DNA from: Primula veris
Lineage: Eukaryota; Streptophyta; Magnoliopsida; Ericales; Primulaceae
Direction of reading: 5' to 3'
Assembly (NCBI GenBank): GCA_963682055.1
Contig: OY821750.1
Location: 26,420,402 to 26,484,401 of the forward strand
Length of the DNA: 64,000 nucleotides
The notes under the pieces were generated by a model. That model searched no databases. It was not told the origin of the DNA and saw nothing but the letters and a program-made list of their open reading frames with translations. A program made the translations under genes and the position numbers. Below are positions 1-12,622 of the stretch, piece by piece. The first letter of the stretch is position 1. The number at the start of each line of letters is the position of its first letter.

Positions 1-900
1 AACAATATTATTATATAAGTATATTTATATTAAATGTTGAAAGAAAAAAAGAAAGAAAGTTAATTTTATGAAGTGGCTATAATTTTATGAAGTGAAATTT
101 TATATTAAAGACAGTTTTATGTTATGGTGCGCTTATGATTTTGTATTGGTATCATGAGATAGAAGTCCAACGGAGATTCCTCCAAGCCCGTCAGTGGGGT
201 GACGTTGGCAACTAAACAAATCAGTTTAGTTCTCAACGGTTAACTTAGCGATTGTACATAGCTTCGTCAACCGGAACGTTTTAAGGAATAGACTCAGCCG
301 TCATGCTGTGGTGACCTTAATTACGTAGTGCACGTATGGTTTATACACCTGAGAAAAAGATCGACGATAAAGAGATTGAGTAAGTCAATCGAACTTGTTA
401 CCGTAACATAATACTTTCATATTTGTGAACACCATGATAAGAAAGAAGAAAGAGCTTATTTATATTTCATTCAATTTGTTCAAGTGATTTCTAAAGAATT
501 GCATTGAGAATTTTACTTAAAATAAAGCATTTTAATTTGAAAGAAAAGGTAAGGAAAATCTTATTTATGTCACTTATATTATATTGTAAGACATTCTCTC
601 TCATTGAGCTCGTTTAGCTCACCCCTCCCTTTTAAAATGTTTTTCAGGTAAGCGATCGGCTATTTAGATTTGAAGTCGATTAGTTGGGACCAGACAGACC
701 TTATAGAAGTTTAAGTTAGATTTTTCGCTGCGATGTAATTTTTCTTTAGCTTATATGATGTTTAATTACTTGGTACATAATTTTGGGTATATTTCATTAT
801 TCTACTATTTCTGAATATTTGTAAATTAGACTTTGTCTAGCATGTGTCGCCATACGTGTTATTCGGCCGTGTGACTCCCAAATTAGGTCGGGATTGTTAC
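1..900. other. Gene-free AT-rich DNA, LTR-like at its right part
   Basis: No convincing coding region is visible. The stretch from about 600 to 900 reads like the non-coding 3' part of a plant LTR. It has a moderately GC-rich segment and ends in a GTCGGGATTGTTACAG-type sequence that often precedes the primer-binding site in plant LTR elements. No primer-binding site, partner LTR or target duplication could be recognised, so the LTR assignment is tentative. Confidence 0.3.
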
Positions 901-904
901 AGTT

Positions 905-1460
905 AGAGTCTGGTCCATCACCTGGACATGACCCTATAGCCTAGAGTCTGGTCCATCACCTGGAAATGACTTTATAAGTTAGAGTCTGGTCTATCACCTG
1001 GACATGACCCAATAGCCTAGAGTCTGGTCCATCACCTGGACATGACTCTATAGCCTAGAGTCTGGTTCATCACCTAAAAATAACCCTATATGTTAGAGTC
1101 TGATCTATCACCTGGACATGACTCTATAGCCTAGAGTCTGGTCCATCACTTGAAAATGACCCAACGGGTTAGAGTCTAGTCCATCACATGGACATGACCC
1201 TATAGCCTAGAGTGTGGTCCATCACCTGGAAATGGCCTTATAGGTCCATCACCTGAAAATAATTCTATAGGTTAGAGTCTGGTCCATCACCTGGACATGA
1301 CCCTATAGTCTAGAGTCTGGTCCATCACCTGGAGATGGCTCTATAGGCTAGAGTCTGATCCATCATCTGAAAATGACCATATATGCTAGAGTCTGATCTA
1401 TCACCTGTACATGACCCTATAAGATAGAGTCTGTTCCATCATTTGGAAATGATCCAACGA
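905..1460. repeat. 38-bp tandem repeat array, about 15 copies
   Basis: A unit beginning AGAGTCTGGTCCATCACC and continuing with a GGACATGACCCTATAG-like half is repeated about 15 times at 38-bp spacing, with one truncated copy near 1235. Unit ends alternate irregularly between CCT and GTT, suggesting an older two-unit (76-bp) period. Copies differ by several substitutions, so the array is not recent. It lies just upstream of a TATA-like CTATAAATAGAGAG, as would fit repeats in an LTR U3 region. Confidence 0.9.
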
Positions 1461-1607
1461 AATACTAAGCGAAAGATAAGGAAAGTTAGTCATCACCTAA
1501 TATACAACCGTCCATACCCTAGATCGTGGGTAGAGTGGCGGTTATATCATTCACATAGATCGTGGTGTGAGTAAAAAAGAAAAATAACCGTCATGATCTT
1601 ACGTACC

Positions 1608-1621
1608 TATAAATAGAGAGC
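1608..1621 (+). promoter_or_regulatory. TATA-box-like motif, possible LTR promoter
   Basis: CTATAAATAGAGAG lies 150 bp right of the 38-bp array and is followed by an ACTCTCTCCCTCT-type leader with no open reading frame. This arrangement (U3 repeats, TATA, non-coding leader) is typical of a plant LTR, but no second LTR or coding domain was found. Confidence 0.3.
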
Positions 1622-4600
1622 ATAAACCATCAATGAAGGGGACGACAAAAGAATTACTCTCTCCCTCTAGAATAATTTTGATACACATATATATTTCGCC
1701 AACGAATTCAGACACATGGAAGGTCCAAATTTGTTCATCAACCGGCGGGTCAAGACTCAACAAGATTTAAGATTCATCATAACTGTTACTTTACATTAAT
1801 AGTATCTAATCATATCAAATTATTATAGCATGATTGACGTATAATAGTTACAAGTGATAGTTTCTCTACGAGTCATTTTTAACCAAGTTCACTATGCTCG
1901 TAGCCTTGTACCGGTTAGCCAGTTATGCAAATTCGGAGCATGTTCATAACTTAATATTTACTATTTAGATAATGGAGAAAAAATGTGTTAATTTGATTGG
2001 AATAGTGATTCTTAATAATTATCTTTAAGATTAGACATGATATATACTAAATTGAAAGGAGTTGCAAACATATATAGACACGATAGGAAATGAAAAATAC
2101 TTTATATTCTCTTGAGAACAAATTCCTACGCCAAGTTCTGTAATAAAAAAAAAATGACTACAATATATTTACCAATCTAGCCGATAGATGTAAACAAAAG
2201 AAAGTACAAAAATATGTAGAAATTAGGAAATGTGGGCGTCTAACTGACCACCACGGTTTGAATCTTAACATCCACAAAGTTGTTTATACCTCCAAAACAT
2301 GAGTTATTATTATAAAAAAAAAATACAAATGTTAAGGGAAAAAGTCATGTAACTGTATAAATAAAATTTTCACCTACCAAACTAAAATAAAAAATAAAAT
2401 TTTCATTATAACTGTATAAATGGAAAACACTTTTTTCTCATGCTCTTTTTTCGCCAGAAATTATTTAGAAGAATCATTGATTAGTATATAAAAACATACT
2501 TAATTTTTAAAACTCATGTTTCCAAGTATTATTAAAGATTTGGTACATGCATCGGTGGGTATCAAAGTTAAAAATAAATAGTAAAAATAAGTATCAATTT
2601 CATATGTATTAGCATCATGTACTATATGTAGTAATTATATTTAGAACTGATTTAGTGTGTAAGCGCGCTTTCTTTAATTAAGTACCAATAGTACGTACAA
2701 TTTTCATTATTTTCCCAAAATGTTTTTGTCTTACCAAGCAATTGATTCCAATAAATTTTCTGTTTAAAACTGATTACAATTTTGAAACAAAACCATTAAA
2801 AGAAAGAGTCACGAACCTTCAGAGAAGGAGAGAGGTGTCACAGTTAAGTTATGGGTATGGAATTTTAAACTCTAACCGCGTCTAATTGTATTATTGAGTG
2901 TATTTTCGTGTGATCATGCACTGTTATGCATGTGTCCTGAATTAGCTAATTTGTTTATTTAATAAGATTTTACACCCTGTTGAATGGATTCTAATTAAAT
3001 ACTCATAATTTGATATGCGTTTAATTTGAGAAAAACTATTCTTGTTAAGTGTCATTTAACTATTTATAAAGTAGTAATGGGACTAATATTGGTAGATGCA
3101 TGCAAACCGTTTGTACAGTATTATATGCATGAAAGATAAAAGGAGCCATCATTCAAAGATTTATATGATTCTGTTTGATATCTTTACATTTATGAAATCC
3201 TCATCTATTTGCCAATAATATACTAATTTCATACTAGATAGCAGTGACAAATTGAGACTTACTGTATCTGTATGACCAATGGTGAAATTCATGTAAACAA
3301 ATTTTACGCTAACATTTTGTAATTTTTTTTATTAAGATATGTCCCACAATGATAGTTTACTCAGGGAGTATTCTATAATCAACCAAGTTGTGAGTCTTAC
3401 AATTTAGTAACCACCGAAACATTAACATCATATTTATTCATTTTTGTAATCTGTTGGCAAATCACATTTAACTAACAATATATCTTTTTAGAGGCATGAG
3501 CATTAAGTAACCTCACTATTTAATGGTTCTTGTTCTTGAAGAAGAGTCTTTTATATACCTTTTTTTTTTAATAATTAAGAACATAGTTTTGTATTTAAAC
3601 AACATGTCATAATCTAACCAAAACTATTATACCAATAATGCTAATAAACCAGATAGACTCGATCAGACTCTCAACACACCAGTTCTTAATGTAAATTTAT
3701 AATTCCATTTTCATCCCGAAATTTAACAGTCTACTATTCGGCCATATATTTAATATTTTTAATTAATATTTAAGTTTAGGGTAGTATCAAATAGAATTCT
3801 ATAATATTATATTTGAGCTTTTATTTTGTTGAATTGTCAAATAAAATATATTAAAATCATTAAAATTTTAAATATTTTAAATATTTTTAATTAATATTTA
3901 AGTTTATGGTAGTATTAACTAGGGTTTCATAAATATTATATTTGAGATTTTATTTTTGTTTTGGTTGGAGATCAAAAGAATTCTAAAAATTACATAAAAA
4001 ACTGTCTGACAATCAATCTGGTTGATACAATCGGGCTCTATAGCGTTACTGCTATTATACTTGCCCATCACAAAGTGGAAAAACTGAATAGCTTAAAACA
4101 TCTAGTATATATAAAGAAAAAAATTTATTAACCCCTGAGCCAGAGTAGAAATATACCATACTTTCAATAATTTTATTTAGTTCAGATTGCAAATATAGCT
4201 AATTAATTCCCCATAATTGTGGGTGACCATTGCAATTGTACACACAAATAACCTACTCTTAACAGATTTCGAAAATAGAATGCCAACTAAGCCTAATTGC
4301 CGACTTCTAAATTAACTACTTTTAAAATGTTAGTTGAACCACCAAATATATATATGAAACAGTAAAGCAGATATTTTTTCATTACTAACTCATCACACTT
4401 GTCCATTCGAATTTATAATGGGAGAGGTGTTATTGTTGCAAGTCACTGTACCAGAACTAAAATTAGCTAAACCAAAACTCATTTGGTTTGTTCTCGATCC
4501 ATTTATATTGAAAAAAAAATGACTTGGGGGTAAAGTACCCTAGAGTTGCACAAATGACCGGGTTTATATGAATTTATTCATGTGTAACTCTCTTTCACTA

Positions 4601-6030
4601 TCTAAAATATCATGACTGGGTTTTTTAATACATTCTAGGGGATGATTTAGAAGTTATATGAATTTATTCATGTAACGTGTATTTTGTTTGTTTTCTGTAA
4701 CATTACATTTATCAGTTATAATAAAAAATTTAATTAATAGTTTAGAAGCACTACAAGAGCTGAAAGAAGGCTAAAAAGAAACCAGATTACAAAAACTAGC
4801 AAATAGAGTATAGTTTGTATGAAGTTTTATTACTTTTTTTCCACAAAAAGCAATAAAAATAAAGAAAGAAAGACTATATGTGACCCATAATTCGGATTTT
4901 GGGGATTGGAGGGTCCTATAATGGAATGGATAGCAGTGAAAACCACAAAAGAAGCAGTGGATTGGGTTTTATTGGGTCCATCTTAGCAAGGGCACCCTAA
5001 TGCCACCATCTCACCCTCAGTCCCCACCCACGCCTTCTCTCAATTTATATATAAATTTAATTGTAAAGTACTTTTCGTCGCACCATGCGTACGAAAGAGT
5101 GTATCGTAAGCACGACTTTCGTATATGAACCGCTGCATATGAGTCTCCGTCTTTGTGCATGGCAATGAACCGCGCCTAGCATCTTACATTTTTCATTAAA
5201 AGGCCTAGAAATTTCAAAGATTTTCATCAAGAGGTGCTTTTTTTTACTATATGAATAGGACACTACAAAGACGTACGCATATCACCTCGACCATGTTGAA
5301 GGGACAAAGAGTTGATGCAACTCTCAAGGGATTGCAATGGTTGAAACTATCAATTCGAGGCTCGTGGATTAGAATCATGCAGGCGAAATGCACTGTATAT
5401 TAATTATAATATGATTGTATTAAAAAAGCATTTTTTGTAGTAAAAAATCTTGATTAAAAGCTTATAAATAGCTTTAAAATCTTGTTTTTTTGCTATTTAG
5501 ACTGCTAAAAGTTCACGTTTTTAGCATATCTTGCAAAAAAATGTTTTAGTTAAGATTTCATTTTTAAAAATATTGTTAAACACATATAAGAATTAGGAAC
5601 CCGTATTTTTTATTACAACGGTTCTTCGTTGTTAGGATATATATATACATGACAACCGGAAATATAGAAATTTCACCTTCATCCATGTAGAAGAAGAGGG
5701 AAACGGGTCAATTTGGAGGGTTAATGTCATCCACGTCGTCATGTTAGCAAAAAGATAAATATCCCCTTTAGCGGTAAGGAAGGTCGACAGGCGTAGAGAG
5801 TTGGAACTAGGATTCCGTCGAATGTCGAATTAGTGCTATTATTCAAACAAAAAAAGGAGTATTTATTTATTTATATACTAAACAAAATTATTTAGTTTAA
5901 ATAATAATACACGTACATATGCCACCTAAATAATATTACATTGTATGAATACGTATAATTATATTGTATGGCAGACGCCAACTCCCCCATGTTACAACTT
6001 GGTCCTACACCTAATTTCCTATCCCACATC
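1622..6030. other. Intergenic, AT-rich, no gene recognised
   Basis: No exon-like reading frame with recognisable homology. Two pieces belong to dispersed repeats. About 3745-3965 is a degenerate two-unit repeat around TTTTTAATTAATATTTAAG that recurs at 56.87-57.2 kb. About 5415-5580 resembles 59.06-59.24 kb. The last few hundred bases before 6.0 kb should include the glycosylase promoter. Confidence 0.6.
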
Positions 6031-6035
6031 TTTGT

Positions 6036-6042
6036 TATAAAA
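6036..6042 (+). promoter_or_regulatory. TATA box of the glycosylase gene
   Basis: TATAAAA lies 94 bp upstream of the chosen start codon at 6136 and is followed by a C/A-rich leader typical of a plant 5' UTR. It lies downstream of the earlier in-frame ATG at 5968, which argues against that ATG as the start. Confidence 0.55.
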
Positions 6043-6135
6043 CCCAACAACTTCTCCCATATTCATTCTTACTTCATTTCAACACATATCTTACTCATCA
6101 TATCATACATTACCAAAAACAAAAGACTAACAAAA

Positions 6136-8392
6136 ATGTGTTCATCTAAGGTTAAACTTCAAGGTAGCCCTTCGAGTTCGACCGATATGGGAAACTCCCA
6201 TATCAACGGTCGTCCCGTTCTTCAACCCAATAGAAATAGCACTAGTCATCTCCTTGAACGCCGCAACTCGATCAAAAAAACAATTAATAATAACAACATG
6301 ACTATACCAAAAACAAAAACAAAAACATCTCCCCCTTTATCTCCCAAGCTCAAGTCCCCTAGGCCTATAGTCGCCACTAAACAAGCTAATGACTTGAATG
6401 GCCTAAACTTGAGCGCAGAAAAGGTCGCTACACCAAAAATTAGTGTTCATAAAATCGTTTCACCGGAGAAAAAATTGAAGAAAAGTGTTAGTTTTGTGGA
6501 AAGGGGTTTGGATAATTTGAACTATTCTATTATTGAGGCCCCCGGGAGCATAGCTGCGGCTAGGAGGGAACAGGTGGCGAATATGCAAGTCCAAAGAAAA
6601 ATGAAAATCGCTCACTATGGGAGGAGTAAATCGGCTAAATTTGAGGGCAAAGTGGTTCCTTTAGATGTTTTGGCTTCTGTTATGGTTGCGAAAGAAGATC
6701 ACAAAAGATGTAGCTTTATTACTGCTAATTCAGGTACATTGTTTTTCTAGTTATCATGTTCATCATCGTACTTGTAATTTTTGGTTGGTTACTTTCTTCA
6801 TTTACATGATTAAATATAAACAATCAATGGAGTATACTAAAAACGTAAGCCTGATACTTAACATTATTCATAGGTTTACTTGCAAAAACACCATAGCTAG
6901 TTATTGATATTAGCTTATTTTGTCACAGTCGTTGCAGTACGTATGTCAATCGCCTCAAAATTTTAGTTTTTAAAGAATTTGTTGAATTAGGAGTAAGAAC
7001 TGAGATTTTGCTATCATTTGTTAATTAATTTATTTATTTTACGCCTGTGCAGACCCCATCTATACCGCGTACCATGACGAAGAGTGGGGAGTCCCGGTAC
7101 ATGAAGATAGGTAAGGATCATCTACTCTCACTGAATTTTCAGTCTCTTGTATATCGGTGAATGATTCATAAATGCTTAATTTATTTGTTTTGAATATTTT
7201 CAGCTTGCTGTTCGAATTACAAGTGCTAACTGCGGCTCAGGTTGGATCTGATTGGACTTCGGTGTTGAAGAAACGACAACAATTTAGGTATATTTCTCTA
7301 AGTTAACAATTTACAAAGCATGCATTTGCATATTGGTTCCTGAATGTGATATATCTGGTTTATGATTCTGAAAACAAGTCTTTTCAAATGAAACAAAAAA
7401 GAAATCATTCCCACATTGACTCCCTAAACCCTTTTAAATCGAATAAAAATGTGTTATCAGAAGTTAAATTGTTTGGCTGCATCAACATCAATTGACAAAA
7501 GATCGAAAATAGATAATGAACATTTTCAAGGTCCTGACTGGAATTTTAACAATGTGCCTGTATTTTTTTTTCCTTCTCAGAGACGCCTTTGAGGAATTCG
7601 ATGCGGAAACAGTTTCAAAGTTTACGGAGAAGAAAATAGCTTCCATTAGTGTCGACTACAGGATCGAAATGAGCCTAGTCCGAGGCGTTGTAGACAATGC
7701 CAAAAGAATCATTGAGGTAGTGAACAAAATAAGTTCAAGTTATCATTCACATTTCACACGGTTTTATTTCAAAAAACAGTTTTTCATGACAGCAAAAATA
7801 TGAGTTCTGAGTAGGTATTACGCCTTTAAGTTTGTCATCTAATGATTAAATACAAAAAACTACTCAGATTGTGACTTTATTTAACCAATCTTTCATGCTG
7901 TACTTCTCAATACACTTTATTTTTCACCTAATAATATATTTCGACAACCACCTCTTTCTATCATTTTTATTTGGCCTTCAATGCTTTTCATGTACCCTTC
8001 TAAGGACCCTTGGAGTTTAATCTTTTAGCTTTGTCCATAAGTTCACCAATTACGCTTTTCTACCAAATTAACACAACTACTGCCATTGTCACATCATTAT
8101 GGTGATGAACGTTATATAACCAATCGTTATTCTATGCCAGATAAAGAAGGGATTTGGCTCGTTCGACAAATATCTATGGGGATTCGTGAACAACAAGCCT
8201 ATCGTGACACAATATAAGCTAAGCCAGAAAATCCCAGTAAAAACCTCAAAATCGGAAAGCATAAGCAAAGACATGGTTAGGAGAGGTTTTCGGCTCGTGG
8301 GCCCCACGGTGATGCATTCATTCATGCAAGCCGCTGGCCTTACAAACGACCACCTCGTAACCTGCCCTCGCCACCTTCACTGCACCAAATAA
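6136..8392 (+). CDS. DNA-3-methyladenine glycosylase I family protein (plant TAG-like)
   Basis: Base-excision repair enzyme of the bacterial TAG family, expected to release 3-methyladenine from nuclear DNA. Five exons join cleanly: 6136-6733, 7053-7110, 7204-7287, 7581-7716 and 8141-8392, giving 375 residues. Residues 1-190 are a basic, Ser/Pro-rich, low-complexity region starting MCSSK, common in plant members. The domain runs from about residue 191 to the end. It includes DPIYTAYHDEEWGVPV, a helix-hairpin-helix-like part and the signature SFMQAAGLTNDH. The four zinc ligands of the family are present as Cys192, His207, His363 and Cys367. By alignment with E. coli TAG, the base-contacting Glu38 position is Thr228. 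Plant members often lack Glu here, so substrate range is uncertain. The upstream in-frame Met at 5968 was rejected because a TATA box lies after it. Family identification is firm; substrate is inferred. Confidence 0.92.
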
Positions 8393-9936
8393 ACAAGCAA
8401 TAATAGTAGTAGAAAATATGACCACTTTTTATAGTGTGACATTCGATTCATTTTGATTTCTTAACTACAAATACTATATAATATATATAATGTAACTTTT
8501 GGGTGTATATTGCCAGTTTTTTTTTTTTACTAATGGCAGTAATTTTATTACATTATATCAGTTAGGATGATTTTTATATTTTATGGGAAAAAAAACTTAA
8601 AAAGAGTTGGTGTGGGTTGTTAAGTGTGTGAGTGGGGACAGAGAGCATGTGAGAGGGTGGGCAAAGCATGTGCAGGCTGTGACCACCACTTTTTTTTTTT
8701 TGCATTATTTCTACTCCTTTCTATACAGGCTGTGAAGGCAAGAATATATATGCATAACATATATAAATATCCTTAAAAGCATAAGTGCTTTTTGGATAAG
8801 CATTATCAGCTTTTATGGTGCTGTCACTTGCCAGGGATGAGGATCTTAGTTCTAACATTTGGGATTTAGTTGGAGGAGATTGTTGTGTATAAATAAATGT
8901 TAGTAGTGATTTTTGTGTTTTGTGTGACATTCATAAGTTAGTATGGACTTCTGATTTGAGTGCTTGTTTGTGAGTGAATCAGTATTGATGTAATTTTTCA
9001 ATGAATTTGAATTTGAGTGATTGCTCACACTGTATATATATATATATGTTCCATAAGTTTGTGTCTTGATTTCTAGTCTTTGTTTTGGATTCACATGAAT
9101 TCGGTATATAGTTAGTATGGTTAAAGCCAAAAGACCAACCAATGCAGTGAAACTTATAAGCGGAAAACAAATACATTGTATGAAATTTGAAAGCAATAGT
9201 TTGCTCCGGTAATGTTCCTCGACAAGCCTAGAAACAGTACCATTATTTTTCTGTTCCATAGAATCCAAGCAGAATGGAATCAACTAAAATTGGTGTGGTT
9301 TACTCGGTTCTTATCAGACTAGTACATATTTCGTAGGTCTCACTCTCGGATTTCTTAGTCTTGTAGTGTTTTCACACAAAAGAACACTATATACATGAGA
9401 TCGGAAAAATCCTGAATTGAATACCAACTAATCCTCTCAGGTTTGAATGTGTAAACTGATCTTCATCTTGATAGATCCTATCTGTATTTTAGTAGAATCT
9501 AAGTCCAAATTATTTTGCTTTCCAGAAGAAATGTTTAAAACTATTTGTATTCATTCTTTTCTTTTCCAGCATGGGAGCTTGATTTACAATAGGAATCCAA
9601 CAAAACAAATCAAAACTCAACCTGAACCTTAATAATCCCTTAATTCTTTTACTTTTCTGAACCATAAGATATGAATTGCACGTTTTATTTCAAAACAAAA
9701 CCAATGCATTAATTAAACTCGTCTTAGTCAAATCTACAGGTAATTTGTTCCATTATCCAAAAATAAGTACTCCAGTCCCAATTATTGATCCCAACAAATT
9801 CGTCATTGAATAGGAATAGGTTGCTAGAATAGTTCCTAATCCAATATTGTTCTGGTATTTACTGTATGGATTACATCCACATCCTATCTAATTAGGCACA
9901 TGACATAAGTGAGTTTCTGTATGAAACAAGCAACAC

Positions 9937-9937
<1 letters not shown>
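8393..9937. other. Intergenic region downstream of the glycosylase gene
   Basis: Contains the 3' UTR of the glycosylase gene (length not determinable) and AT-rich DNA. A minus-strand frame of 127 codons (8900-9283) has one hydrophobic segment but no recognisable domain or exon partner, and is not called as a gene. Confidence 0.5.

Positions 9938-10013
<76 letters not shown>
9938..10013. repeat. Hexanucleotide microsatellite (TGTATA)n
   Basis: About 12-13 almost perfect copies of the hexamer, ending in a slightly diverged GTATGTGTAT. Confidence 0.97.
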
Positions 10014-10014
<1 letters not shown>

Positions 10015-10368
10015 GTGTATTTGTCAAATAAAACTCTAATCTAAACGTATTCTCAATGTGTAAAAATAGTATTGTATTAGAAAAATTTTACGAAATCAAA
10101 TTTTATATTTCTATACAAAAATATGATTAAACCATAAAATATTAGATGCTAATATTCTATTCCATAAAAGCAAACATAATTAATTATGTCATAATATATC
10201 AACAAAAATCATTATAATCTATGTCACATGAACTTATAATTCTTATATAAAAGTCTACCCGGATGACCGGCCCTGGTTTATCGAGTCTGTAGCCTCCTAT
10301 GTTTCACACCAATATTGGTCCTGGACATTACAATTTAGCTAGCATGGTCCACTTGATCTAAACTCTAA

Positions 10369-10633
10369 GGCTTCATTTGGTTGCGCGATTGTTAGTTCTA
10401 CTATTACAAATACAGCCGATATTGTGATCGGATAATAAAAGAGTGAGTACACGTAATCTCGGAACTACAATTGCCATCCTCTCCTAATATTACAAATGAC
10501 CCTAAATAGGATTATTTGTTACCCCGTTGCATTAATAGTACCGTTCATGTTTGCCCACCTAAACATAGTATTTATGAGACCTAATACATTTGAAATCCTA
10601 TCACACCTAATCCCATCCCAACCAAACAAGTAC
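10369..10633. mobile_element. Tourist-like MITE (PIF/Harbinger type)
   Basis: A 265-bp element starts GGCTTCATTTGGTTG and ends CAACCAAACAAGTAC. These are imperfect terminal inverted repeats, about 10 of 15 matching, of the common plant GGC...TTTGGTTG type. It is flanked by TAA on both sides (10366-10368 and 10634-10636), the 3-bp target duplication of PIF/Harbinger elements. There is no coding capacity. Confidence 0.65.
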
Positions 10634-10636
10634 TAA

Positions 10637-12478
10637 AGTCTGTTTTTTTGTAAAATTTTTCACAAACGTGAAACGAAGCCCATACATTAGTTGCACAAGC
10701 AAAGAATATTTTCCATGTGTTACCTTTTTATCTTTAAATCATGTTCCTTCACAGTATTGCATGTGATGTTTAAACACTTATTTACTCCTTACATTCCATG
10801 TGAAGAATTTGCATCAGTTACTTCCCCACTCCATATCTTTGCCTACAAGCATAATTTTTTTCTAGTTGACTAAATTGCACACTTTATTCAATTATTCTTA
10901 TGCATATAATATAATACAACCCATCAATACACTACTGGGGAAAAGGGTGAAAGTACAATTATGGTTCCTATGGTATTTGGTCCCTCATAGTTCAACTTAA
11001 TTAATAAAAACTCCTCTATTTCAGAAAATATACAGTTTTGGACTCCAAAGTTTTAGATACTGGAGTAGATGATATTTTATCTGTTGGCCACTGCATAGTA
11101 ACTTCCTAACGTCTTTGGAGTTACTATCATGGATTCGTGGTTATAGTCGTTTGGCGACTTACATGGCTAGATACTTCTATGAACACGATTAGTCTTCCTT
11201 GTAAATAGCTAACAATTACATATATTATGAGTTAAACAGGGATGAAATTGAGTGTAAACGTTACATAAATCGAAAGCATATGAACTTCGCTTATAGCATA
11301 TTTAGACGGAAATACTAAAAAAGTCACTTTACAATGCTTCCACAAAGACATAACACACCAATCTTAAGCTGACATAGCCACCAATTGAGGTATTCATGAA
11401 ATTGTCCTTTATTTGGTCTTAGAATACATTTTTACCTATTTCTCACAACAAATAGTTACTACAAAAGCAAAATTAGACAATGATGTTTTGAAAAAAATTG
11501 TTTATAAATTTATTTATTTTTAGTTTGTTAGTTGTGACTATGATCTTTTGTTCAAAGCTAATTAATGAACAAAATATGGGCCAATTTCTAGCTAACAGGC
11601 CGATGGGTATCCTCAAGGATCATGCATGGACTACAATATATGAAAATGGTTTTGAATTCCCCATTGTCTTAAAAGTTTTGTTCCAATAAATTGAGTCTGA
11701 TAATATTATTCACATGTTACCTTTTACAATATTTTTTAAATGGAGATTTTGGGTCAAAATTTTTTTAAATTTCAGTCACCCGATGCAATAAAAAAATATT
11801 AAAAAATAACTTATAGTTTATACGGGAAATACATTAAAATGTAAAATAGAGGTTAAAAATTATTTTTAAGGTTAAAAAAATATATTATAATCTACACGAT
11901 AAAAAAAAATAACTTAAAAGCTATTTTTTTAGCTTTTTTTAGTGTTTGTTTGAATTATTAAGTAAAAAAATACCAAAAGTTTCTAAAAATAATATCTTTT
12001 TTTATCACTTGTAAGTAACATGCACTTAAAAATATTATGAGAGTAGTGGCATATGAACAATTTTTTTATTAAAATATGACCACCCACTAATTATGTTAGC
12101 TCATTAAATTTATATGACAATATTATATAGAGTTTGGAAAATGACATATTTTTTGCTAATAAGTATCGGCAAGACACATTTAACATACTTTCGTTATAAT
12201 TGGCTCCATTCGTCTGTTCACGAGGATTCCACATTTTGGATATTCGAAGTGGTCGTTGTGTTTACCTTACTTTCTACCGACTTCTCAAAAACATTTTACG
12301 GCTAATCAAAAATGTTTCGTCTTAATATACCAAAAGTCCAAAACACATTGGGCCGGGCCAGTGTCTAGAAAACTTAGACGTATCATTTTGAGAAGGTTTA
12401 AATCATCAATGCGTCAATTTTTTGAACGGAATGCTGATTCACGAGGGAAATATTATATCAGGACTTTATTAACATTGC
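10637..12478. other. Intergenic AT-rich region, nothing recognised
   Basis: Short open frames only, with no homology I recognise and no splice-linked series. The stretch 11.7-12.0 kb is extremely A/T-rich. Confidence 0.5.
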
Positions 12479-12620
12479 CTTTTTTTTCTTTAGCAATATT
12501 ATCTAGTTTATTTACTTTAACAATATTTTTATAAAATTAATTCTACATACATATAGAATTAATTTTATAAAAATATTGTTAAAGTAAATAAACTAGATAA
12601 TATTGCTAAAGAAAAAAAAG
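12479..12620. repeat. Perfect 67-bp inverted repeat with 8-bp loop
   Basis: The left arm 12479-12545 and right arm 12554-12620 are exact reverse complements around an 8-bp centre. The sequence around the loop (CTACATACATATAG, from 12543) is repeated directly after the right arm (from 12622). An exact palindrome plus a repeated junction suggests a recent inverted duplication by replication template switching rather than a transposon. It has no terminal motif or target duplication of a known MITE family. Confidence 0.95.
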
Positions 12621-12622
12621 TC

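Noticed and set aside
905..1460. Regularly spaced repeats resembling a CRISPR array
   Set aside because: Repeat units are contiguous with no unique spacers and vary by several bases; the genome is eukaryotic. It is a plain tandem array.
5968..6135. Upstream in-frame ATG extending the glycosylase by 56 residues
   Set aside because: A TATA box and typical leader lie between this ATG and 6136, and the MCSSK start matches the usual plant N terminus.
8900..9283. 127-codon minus-strand frame with a hydrophobic segment
   Set aside because: No recognisable domain, low-complexity tail, no splice partner; a chance frame in AT-rich DNA is more likely.
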